Positions 54,878-64,000 of a stretch of DNA of 64,000 bases are shown in pieces. Each line of letters starts with the position of its first letter. The stretch's first letter is position 1. Position numbers and translations under genes: made by a program. The stretch is from Jaltomata sinuosa (taxonomy: Eukaryota > Streptophyta > Magnoliopsida > Solanales > Solanaceae): the NCBI GenBank assembly GCA_003996215.1, contig QJPP01001803.1:310001-374000 (forward strand). The letters are read 5' to 3'. A model generated the notes under the pieces. That model was not told the origin of the DNA, did no database searches, and saw nothing but the letters and a program-made list of their open reading frames with translations.

Positions 54878-57626
54878 CAAGAAAGAAGAAAATACCAGAG
54901 ATTTAAGAACAACAGATACCACGCCTGTACTACTCTCTCGGACAACCCGGGTTACCTCCCCGTTCGGATGGCACCCAACAGAACAGAACCAAAGAAAGCA
55001 ACCAAGCCTTAATTTTTTACTAGCCAAGCTAGATTTCAACCTCCAAAGATCTGCCAACCCAAACTAAACCTTAAGAGTCTTAACTAAAAAGCACCTACAG
55101 AACACCGAAACCAGTGAACCAAGGCTATCAACACATAAAACTTGTATCCTCAAAACCATACCAAGTTTACCAGAAAATCCATCAACCCAAAACTCTAACT
55201 CATGAACCCGCTGTTCCGCAAAAGCCCTTTTTTTTCGGAACTGAATCCTTTAGCACCACAGAAAGGAAGCTGCATACAAGCTGAACACTCAAACCACCCT
55301 CGAAGCATCAACTGACACACCGGATATCCATAGTTCCTGCTTATACTTTACCACGAACGAAGTCACCCATTTTATTCAAATGCGTTTTAAGCCAATATAT
55401 AGGCTACTAGCCTTTGCCTTCCAAGATAACAACCCGTAGCATATTATTGAAACCAAAGTTACCTGCCTTGACTGACTACCAACCAACGAACGAATATTTT
55501 TTCTAACATCAAATTCGCTAACTGAACCGTGCCAGGTATGAATCAACTGAATGTGAATGAACCAGGGCAACCTTCCCAAAAGACCCAAACCAAAACCATG
55601 ATCCTGCAAGAAGTGTGGTAAGCCTACCACGAAGTCTGTAACCATGAGCCAAGCTCCCAACTCTAGAAAACACTACTGCTACTCCGAACACTCGAACACC
55701 ATTTGAATGTGAAATTGCCTTACGAATCTTACCTCAGGAAGAAGTCCACCATGCCATAAATATCAAGTCCAAACACCCCAAAGGCAAAGGAAAAAGGTGC
55801 CTGGGGTTCATAATTACCATCTAGCCATAAATATTTTTGCATATACTTTTAACTCATTCCTTTGGCTCGAATGAACCGCTCTACTGGTTCTGCAAACACC
55901 AACCACTTCGAAGCATATATCATAACAAACTTCTAGTCCAAACTGGCCGAGTTTAACCAACAATGGAACCCCACATAAACAGCAACTCTGGAGGAATCAA
56001 TTAAATAAGCTTTCAAATCCTTGGCAAATGAATGGCGATTACTAGTCTCTACATATCATCAGAGCTCAAAATAGCCTCGGTAGTATCAACCCGCACAAGC
56101 TGACCACATAAAGCATACACCACCGCTATGGCTCAAACTTACGCCGCTGAGTCTGTCCAACCATGGTAGAAGAACCTCATACTAACTAGAACACTGCTGA
56201 AATCTAGAATATCTCGCCTCTTGCAGAGGTTAGCCAAGGACTAGGTGTCCAAGGCCAATAGCCGCATCCCCAACTGAAGTAAAGAAGCTAAGTTGCCCGC
56301 ACCCACTGCCTCCCGATACTAGGATGCTGCAACCAAATTGAAACTACCACGAACCATTCGATGTAACCTGCCAAGCCATGATTTTGAACCCCAACTTTCA
56401 AAACTGCCAACTAAAACCTTGGTCGAACTAGGAAGCTGCCAATGAACCCTTAGGAACCCAAGGCAACTAGGCCTGAATATGCAAATTGCCAACACCGCAG
56501 TTGCTACTGAAACAAAACCAATCGATGGAAAACCCACATCAATATGTAGATGGCTGAATCGAATCACCGACACACAATTCCAAAGCAAACCTTCATCGCC
56601 ACCTCAGGCAACTACGAGGACACATAAACACATACAAAGAGTTATCTCCCTTATTTTTCAGCTAAACAAAACTGCTTCCTTAGCACATACTAAACCTTAC
56701 AAATCCTTTCTCAAATAAGAACCTGAAGCCATTACCTTACTACTCATAGCAACACGTCAAATTCAGTAAGGCAGGAGAAGAATGGGCCGGATGCTCAACT
56801 CACCCGAAATGCTTACAAATACAACCTAACCACGAGGTTACGATCAACACTTATTCGGAAGTGCTTAAAGTCAAGACCCAATCACGATGCCAACATCCAG
56901 AGCTCATCGAAAGAACTTCGATCAAGATTCATTCTAACTGGAGCTAAAGATACAACAAAACACCCAATGGACCAAGAAGTGGAGGAGACTATGGGAACAA
57001 CCCATATACCTACCAACTTCCTAAACTAATCAACAAAGAGGGTCGACTCTAGACACTCGATAGACCAAACCAATCTATGCACACTAGCATAACCAATACC
57101 TCCCAACTGAGGCAAAATCTCAACTCCGGCCCAACTACCGGTAATACACAAAACCATCACATGGATCTCTAGCCACGCTAGATAACGGCCTAGGAAACAA
57201 CCATTTAGGACCGCTCAACAAGGGAAACCCAACCAAAAGTCCAGAATCACAATGAAACATGGGTAAGCCAATTAGAAACAGACTAACAAGAACTACACAC
57301 GAGCTACAACTCCGGGAAAACACCTCTCAAGGATAACTTACCCCCATCCACTACTAAAGAATGAACTACCAATAAAACAACGTATCGATACTATAATTTG
57401 GGTAGCCAAACAACTAAAACAAGTAGCCGGTAGGCATAGAAGTAATTATAGAGTCGCAACACGAGCGGGACTAACATAAGTCAAAGGTAGCAAAAGCCTG
57501 ACCTGGAGTAACGATGTCAGGAACCTCTACCTCTGGCCCACCAATAGGAGCATCAAGCTGATGGGGTCTAACTCTGGACTGAGTGGTCAAAATTGAAGCC
57601 CCAACCAGCCCTCGCTGGGGACAAAC
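54878..57626 (-). pseudogene. degraded pol/3' internal region with integrase trace
   Basis: 54878-55124 matches window positions 1-254. Near 55560-55640 the minus strand reads MVTDFVVGLPHFLQDHG, which resembles the start of a gypsy integrase core (MDFVVGLPRT...), but the following residues do not keep the pattern. Elsewhere I could not find RT (no F/YIDD box on the minus strand), RNase H or protease hallmarks. So about 2.7 kb sits where pol should be and is mostly unrecognisable. It is either an ancient, decayed pol carried along by a non-autonomous lineage, or replaced sequence. Confidence 0.5.
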
Positions 57627-58079
57627 TCAATAAAGGTGACCAATCTCTCTAAAATGATAAAGACCAGGCTGTCTGGGATACACAATCTTGGGGCAATTCC
57701 TACCAAAGTGCCCATGCTCACCACACCAAAAATAGCCTATACCAGATGAAATCCGACGAGAAAATCTTGCCTCGTACTCCAATACTGACAGACAACCCTG
57801 CTGTAGAACTAGAAGCTCAACTATAACTGAAGCACCACTCATAGAACCTAGTACTGAAACACTCACCGGAGGACTCAGAGTCCTAGCCACGGTGTCCTGA
57901 AGAACTGGGGTAGCTATAAATCCAATCGAAGGCAGCGCTGACCCCACACCCCCTATCTGAGGTGATAAACTCTCACTCTGAAGTCTTGGTGCTAACGGAA
58001 GCACTGAAGCAATAAGCACAGAAGCCTCGGGACCAACCGCTATCGCACTCGTCTGAGGCATCTCAGAATGAATGAACAA
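57627..58079 (-). pseudogene. shrunken gag with defective zinc knuckle
   Basis: An open frame of 150 residues. It reads MFIHSEMPQTSAIAVGP, a Pro/Ser/Val-rich stretch, then CLSVLEYEARFSR (normally inside the capsid domain) joined within a few residues to YFWCGEHGHFGRNCP. The first zinc-knuckle Cys is Tyr. A second knuckle-like run LYHFREIGHLY-stop-VCP has lost two of its Cys. The capsid core and most of the usual about 300-400 residues of gag are missing. It starts about 175 bp after the PBS, as gag should. It is unlikely to form particles. Confidence 0.75.
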
Positions 58080-58251
58080 CTGAAGTTTTAGAATTCAATA
58101 GAGCCAGGAACGCATGATGAGGAGCCAAGAAGATGAAATATTTCCTAACAATGCCCTATAGCCTCTTCCAGATAGGATACGGACTTCATCGTACCAATCC
58201 TCGAGACTCTACTTAGACACTTGCTTTTGTACCATGACACCGATGAACCTA

Positions 58252-58266
58252 GAGCTCTAATACCAA
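58252..58266 (-). other. primer binding site, initiator tRNA-Met type
   Basis: On the minus strand TTGGTATTAGAGCTC, one change from TGGTATCAGAGC, two bases after the LTR end. Confidence 0.88.
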
Positions 58267-58268
58267 GC

Positions 58269-61200
58269 TGTCACGACCTGATTTCTCAAGTCATGATGGC
58301 ACCTATAATCCCAGTAGGCGAACCAATTCTCGTAGCCCAGAACGGTTAGTAATGGGCTACTGCCTAACAAAAATGCACCAGCAAGCAGAAATAAGCGAAA
58401 GCAAAATTCGAATATAAATACATAAAGGAAACTACACCAAACCCAAGACTTAGTATTGACAGTACATAAGCTTTTAATAGAATACAAGTGCTAGAAGTAA
58501 CAAAATACATCATAAATTGCCTCCAAAAGTACAAGGAGCAACAGTACAACAAATGAGATGTAGACAAGCCCCGACCGTCAGGCGGTCACCCTAGTCTCAA
58601 AGATCCAAAAGCTGCACGAGTCTCCAATGTGATCAACGGCGAAAGCTCACCTAATAACAGCACAAAAAAGTGCAGAAGTGTAGTATGAGCACCAAAACCA
58701 TGGGTACCCAGTAGGTATCATAGGCCGACTGAGCGCATATAAGATATAAAAGCAGTAAGTAACAGATAGCAAGAAAGCAGTTACTGAGGCAATAAGCAAG
58801 GCACAAGGAGCTAGCACAGATAATCCATAACCAAGAGCTTCAAGTAACACATGCTAGCATAGAGATACAATCACACAGAATCACTGGTGAAGGAAAGAAG
58901 AACGCACCTGGAGTTCTTGTACAACAATATCAGTAAGTAGAGAGAGAGTTGAGAAAATGGCGGTATACCGGTAACCTCAAGTGGAAGGAAAAGACGAAGA
59001 GCAGTCTAACAAGCTCAAAATGAAATCAACTAGTATAAGGAAATCATAACACCAATCCAATCATATGATAGCATAACCAGGGAATCACCTCACAAGTACA
59101 ACCCTAGGATGAAATAACTACGCCACAATAACCGAGAGATACCACTCAGCTTCCCACAAGAATAGAACCAGAGTCTCACACTCTGCTCAAAAGGCCACAC
59201 AAAAGTGCCTCAATAAGATAGGACTCTAAAGCCCTCTCAATAATATAAAATCCCACAACCAAAGCCTCAACAGGCTAGCCATCACAAATCTTTTAAGAAC
59301 CGGGTGCCAAGACAAGCTCTAAGTAAAAACAGGAGTAAATATAGTCTACCTACAGTCCCAACGGCCACCCATACAACCGAGGAACCCAATCAAGTGAAAA
59401 CAAACCCTCCAGCATCCCATACTACCAGAGCGTACACTGAACACACAACAAACAAGGGTGGAATCCAATGCATTATATGATATGATGTGAAATAGAACCT
59501 CTGTATGTACCTCCTCCGGTGCCAATCAGGCCCAGCAGGCAGGTTTTATGGAAGGACTCAGCCTGCATACCTCTACTCCACCGTATACCCTTTTCTCCAG
59601 TGGACGCAGCCCGAAGACTCAGGCCCAGAGCGGCAAGGTCCATGGAGGTCCCCTACCCTATACTAAAACTCAGTATGAAGATATGTCATCCGGAAGCAAG
59701 TCCGGGATCAAGATAGAGACCCAGTCTCAAGTATGCATGCCCAGACCCCGTCAAGGACTAAAGTAGTAGAAAATGCCTCAAAAACCCCTCCAAGGGTGCC
59801 CGGGCGTAAACAGGTCTAAAACTATAGTAAATCAAGTCTAGTGCTCCGCCCTGCAGAGACTAGTATTAGTAATTAAATGAAGGCTGGTGCTCTGCCCCGC
59901 AAAGACTAGTATCAGTAATAAAATCAAGTCTGGTGCTCTGCCCCGCATATACTAATACCAGTAATAAAATCAGTGCGAAAACATCCAAAAATCCCTTTTT
60001 CTATCAATAACAGTACTAAAAACGGGCCACCAGGGCCATGCAAAATTATGAAAACTGTCAGTAGTGTCTCACAACCAAAACTGTAGTAAAACATGCAGGG
60101 GAAAACCTTTTTCATGGATGATATGCTCGCGAACAAATATAAAAGTAGCCAAACGGCTCACAACAACTCTTATCAGCCCTGCACAGGCCTAGCAGCTACT
60201 CAGCAGACATAACCAGCCTAAAAGAATAATCTCTATGTCCGGGACTCATGGACATTCCCCAATAACCCACCATCTATGTTCCAGAGTCAATACATGGCCA
60301 CACAGGACCACAAGGGTAATATACAATACTATGCGAATACTACAAATAACGCATAAAATAACGGATGAACAAGGTGGACAAGGTCTGGGGTACCAACCTA
60401 TAATAACCCATCCAAGGATGTTAATTAATGCAGTTATAGCCTATATACGCAGAGTCTAGATAGGGGAAAACCATAACCTACCTGTCATTCGATGACTAGC
60501 TACGGGAATGGCATCGTCCAGACTCGAACAGCTCCAAGAAGCTCTGAATCACACAAAATAAATACTTTCAACTGAAGTCCCAAAGGTGTCTCTATGAAGC
60601 CTGACCAACCAACGTAATGGAACAATTGCTAGAATTGACAAGGCTGCAAGAACGAGCCATAGCCAATTGATAAGTTGTTAATGTCACACTCGCGACCAGC
60701 CAACTCCAAAGCATAAAAATGAGGCCAATAACAATAACAAATGGAAGCTAAATCCAACAACAATACGTTAACCACATCTCCAAGGAGCGACGAGCTCCCG
60801 AGGCACTATTTCAAGGCGTACTTCATGTCATTCAATCCAATAACCATCGTTCGTGACTCCAATAAGAATCACACCAACTCCCAGTACCTCCAACACCTTA
60901 ACACCATCAACATACAACAATAACAACCCAATTTAATATGACAAAGGGGCTGCCCAGAGCCACAGATCCAAAATACCACTTTGTGGCTTAGAAATCCATA
61001 AAACAATACTAGAACATATAATAACGAAGGAGGGTCATAGGAGGAAGGTTACCTCGACAAAAAGCTTTGAAATACCAAGCTAAACATGATGTTATAAGGA
61101 CCCACCACGAGCTGTAACAATATACGGCAAGAAAACACGACAAACATGCCGATAACGATAAGTTCTCCTCGGAATTGATTCTAAAGCTCAAATTAAGAAT

Positions 61201-62099
61201 GAGTCAAGGATTTAGAACCCTTACCTTCCGATAATCAAATAATAATAGCATAAAAATATCAGTTCCACGAACTGCCTCCTTGCAGTAGCAACAAACGGAG
61301 CCAAAACGACGAGAAAACTGTACCACGATGATGAGCTCGCGACGTAGAGCAACTTCCGTTAAACTTCCGAATAGAAACGATCAAGGTCCATGGGTTATTT
61401 CTAAGATTTGTATCTGTTTTTCTATGGTTTTGGTCTGTTTTTATGGGTTTAAAATGAAGGAGAAGCTGATTTATAAAGGCAAACCGACTTAGGATGTGGG
61501 CCCCGCTTTGACGTGTCTGCTTGCGCAGTCTTACGAATACATGAATATCTCTCTATTCTGAAGTCGTATGGACAGACGGTTTAGTGATTTGGAAACTAGA
61601 CTCGTAGAGATTCGATTTGGTATATTGGAGGCCCACTAACGCTTTATATATATTGAGAAACACCCCAAGGCATTTAACCCAAATTTGAAGAGAATTCCTT
61701 AAAGGAATTTACAATAACTTTTTCCGACTTTTGTTTCGCAACTTGCTTGACTGCAAAACTTATCATATGACAATTTTGCGATTATAATACGTCATAACAC
61801 ATCCATATTAGTATATTAGACACTATTAGTCTTACCCCAAAGGCACGGGTTACTTTAAATCTTCCAAACGGGCGAGGTGTTAGACGAGGCATTTCTTTAA
61901 CTCGAACTTTTGAGTAAGGGATTCCTTTGACCAAGAACCTTGGTTTAATTTTTTGATATTACCAAGAATGTTGACGGAAGTCAACGATTTCCAAAGTTGA
62001 AGCTCTAAAATGAGGAACGGCCATAAAGACCAAACAAACGGCCCGGGCACCGAACTACCGGTCCCGACAAGCCATAAATGACTTGGAAGGGTCATTAAA
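58269..62099 (-). repeat. 5' LTR of giant-LTR element
   Basis: 3831 bp, homologous to 50962-54841 throughout. Close to its outer end about 60 bp present in the partner (GGGCCGCTACAAGTAGG...) are missing. Confidence 0.9.
59829..59966 (-). repeat. 46-bp tandem repeat, 3 units, in LTR
   Basis: The same repeat as 52517-52654, with the same number of units and several base changes, so the array predates this insertion. Confidence 0.88.
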
Positions 62100-62104
62100 C
62101 AAAA
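62100..62104 (+). repeat. target-site duplication CAAAA, right copy
   Basis: CAAAA after GGGTCATTAAA; identical to 50957-50961. Confidence 0.85.
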
Positions 62105-62363
62105 GTTTTCACACCATGACATTTAGAGAAATTTTAAAAGAAAATACTTCATCACCATCAAAATCAATTTTGACCAGCTCAAATTATAGTTTAAAGATAG
62201 TCAATTAACAATTCATGATATTGTAGATAACAATTTGTTTTGGAATGAAAATGAAAGGAATCCGAGATTTGTCATTCTTTTGAATCAAGTTCACCGGCCA
62301 AGAAGAATCACCCTTAACATATTTAAACAAGCTCAAAGGAATTTACACACCAATGAGGGGAAA
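62105..62363. other. possible non-transposon DNA, right of the complete element
   Basis: AT-rich, unmatched elsewhere in the window, no clear gene. Together with 50623-50961 it forms the pre-insertion site. Confidence 0.5.
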
Positions 62364-63754
62364 TAACTTATTGAGCCTTTATTCATCAATTATTGCCATG
62401 TTTTGATGAGAATTGGAGGTACTTATTGCCTTTATTAATGAAAATGTAGGTACTCTTGGTGAAAAGTAGAAAACAAATTGAACCCAAAGAGCTCAAAAAG
62501 TGTTGAAGTGTGAAGGTAATCGAAAACAAGAAAGAATATGTCAAGAGGTGCGATTGAGATGTGAGCCGCACAATGCGGCATGCGGTCTATACCTCCCTTT
62601 GCACATCACTACCAAAGAAACCGGCATCACTGGTCAGAAGAGATAGAGATATGTGATGCTCACAACACGTGGTGCGATCGCACGTCATGCCGCACATTGC
62701 GTCACACCACTCCCAAAGGGGATTTTTGTCCAATGCCAAGTGACATTTTGCGATGCTTCTAAAACCCATTTTGGGCTGTGTACCAGATATAGTTTTATAG
62801 TTTTTGAATAGAGAATTGTTCCCAAGGAATATAGAGAGAGTACTCTTCTTTTTTCATCTCCTACACTTTGAATTCATCATTTTTGTATAAATTAAGCTTG
62901 TATTTGAATATTGGCTTGAATATGAATGGAATTATGAGTTACCCAATTGGTATATCTTCTTATTTCCTTAGTATGAGCAGCTAATTTCCTTGTCTAGGGT
63001 GTATGTGCATGATGAGTATTTGAATTTGGGTATGGGTCTTGTTTAATTCTTCTTATAATTGATGAATTGTTATGGGTCTAATTGATTCCTCCTGTTTTAA
63101 TCATAAAATTTATGGTTGCAAACATTAATTGAGTTTTCTTAATTGTCTTCTTGCTTGAAAGAGGTGTTCATGATTAGGATAGGAATTCAATAGTGAGAAT
63201 TTGAGATTTTTCTATATTAGATTGAGGATAAAAATAGCTTAATCAACAGAAACTCTCATCTAAGAGTCTAAGCTAGAAATAGTATTACTTCCCCAAGCAA
63301 CTGAATTGGTTAGTTTATGTTTAAACTATGTTGCTTGAGGAAAGACCATAGGATATATATTCGGAGGATCGAGACATTACCAAATATAACTAAAACCAAT
63401 GCTACCCATATCTTTAATCAAGAATTTGCATAATTAATAAAGTACCCTAACCCTTTGTAGAATCCCATCGGAAGCATACCCTTAGTCTCATTCTCATTGA
63501 TTACAAATCTCATGTTTACATTATGATTTTGTGTTGGAATCGAAGTTGCTACGTAAATTTCCCTTTCTGATTCCCCTAATCTTTACTTTTAAGTTGTTTG
63601 AGCATTTAACTCTTAGTAATTATTTCTCGATGATCTAATAGTGAATGACTACTCCATTCTATGTGGATTAATCCCCGACCATCCATTAGGTTACTTTTGT
63701 TTTTTTTGACGATCACTACCACCTCCTTTGGGTGAGTTCTTTTAAGCATCATCA
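62364..63754 (+). repeat. Athila copy IV, 5' LTR, first ~20 bp missing
   Basis: It starts TAACTTATTGAGCC, that is after the first arm of the terminal hairpin, and ends AAGCATCATCA. It has a GTGCG-type word tract at 62545-62720 (GTGGTGCGATCGCACG, GTGAGCCGCACAATGCGGC). Confidence 0.85.
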
Positions 63755-63758
63755 AAAC

Positions 63759-63777
63759 TGGCACCGTTGCCGGGGAG
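63759..63777 (+). other. primer binding site, tRNA-Asp type, Athila IV
   Basis: TGGCACCGTTGCCGGGGAG, one change from the tRNA-Asp complement and the best preserved of the four. Confidence 0.88.
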
Positions 63778-63877
63778 TGGTTTTTGAGTCACCAATTGAT
63801 TGTCGATTAAGTTTAGTTTGTGAGTGTTTGTTCATTTTTATCTTTTTATTGTTAGTGATTGTTTGGACAGGGTGACC

Positions 63878-64000
63878 ATGAGTGAAGCAAGTGTCCAAGA
63901 AAGCGTAGACGGATATATGGATGCAAATCATGAACCCGAGGTCCATGGTGGCGTAGGTGCAATCCGCCTATCCTCCATTGTTTGATATGTTGTATTTCAT
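63878..64000 (+). pseudogene. Athila gag N-terminus, copy IV (cut by window end)
   Basis: MSEASVQESVDGYMDANHEP with GGVGAIRLSS matches the gag start at 11508 and the block at 38030. It hits a TGA after 36 residues (about 63983), so it is already broken. The rest lies beyond the window. Confidence 0.8.

Larger units (their letters stand above)
50962..62099 (-). mobile_element. complete giant-LTR gypsy element, non-autonomous
   Basis: 11.1 kb with perfect CAAAA duplications. LTRs 50962-54841 (3880 bp) and 58269-62099 (3831 bp) make up 70 percent of it. The internal part is 3427 bp: initiator-Met PBS, a shrunken gag, degraded sequence with integrase traces, and the hairpin and polypurine region. 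LTR divergence is roughly 4-8 percent in stretches I compared by eye, so it is the youngest insertion here. The layout resembles large retrotransposon derivatives (long LTRs, non-coding interior), which depend on enzymes supplied in trans. Confidence 0.9.

Noticed and set aside
62105..62363. Host gene exon right of the complete element
   Set aside because: No open frame, splice pattern or recognisable protein similarity.

Overview
This window looks like repeat-rich plant nuclear DNA. The element families (Del/Tekay-like and other chromovirus-type Ty3/gypsy copies, Athila-type copies primed by tRNA-Asp) suggest a eudicot with a large genome, and their sequence style is most like Solanaceae; the family assignment is an inference from memory. 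I found no convincing host gene, rRNA, CRISPR array or bacterial feature. Nearly everything is LTR retrotransposon sequence, mostly broken, on both strands.

Layout. 1-5853 is a plus-strand mosaic of a chromovirus-like gypsy family with very long LTRs (about 3.8 kb): the 3' end of one internal region, a truncated LTR, a decayed gag-PR-RT-RNaseH-IN, another LTR piece, then a polypurine region and the start of a 3' LTR (5629-5853). The same LTR appears to resume at 47235 and end at 50622. Everything between (5854-47234) would then have accumulated inside that one LTR. 5910-10512 is Athila copy I (+): LTR, PBS, an unusual N-terminal zinc-knuckle ORF in the gag position, and a second ORF. 10513-18681 plus 43008-45283 is Athila copy II (+), split by a Del/Tekay-like element on the minus strand (18682-43007). 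That element is split between gag and protease by Athila copy III (-) at 24415-39648, which has perfect ACCAC target-site duplications. Copy III itself holds a gag and leader of another gypsy lineage (27785-30550) and a 2.87-kb tandem duplication. 45284-47234 is a cluster of inverted Athila LTR pieces, including a 330-bp head-to-head palindrome.

50962-62099 is a separate, structurally complete insertion on the minus strand with perfect CAAAA duplications, two LTRs of about 3.85 kb, and only 3.4 kb of internal DNA carrying a shrunken gag and integrase traces. It sits in the only stretch that may be non-transposon DNA (50623-50961 and 62105-62363). The window ends in a further Athila copy IV (+), with LTR, PBS and gag start.

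The most interesting signals are these. (1) Three unrelated LTR lineages each carry, inside the LTR, a hypervariable tract of short CpG-rich palindromic words; Athila copies repeat it at two internal sites as well. (2) Athila copies I-III share a layout with gag and a second ORF but no pol, joined by a conserved post-gag motif with a hairpin, regularly spaced GCCC/GGGC hairpins and a second polypurine-like G-tract. All proteins here are retrotransposon proteins with stops and frameshifts, so the window as a whole is expected to be silent unless mobilised in trans.
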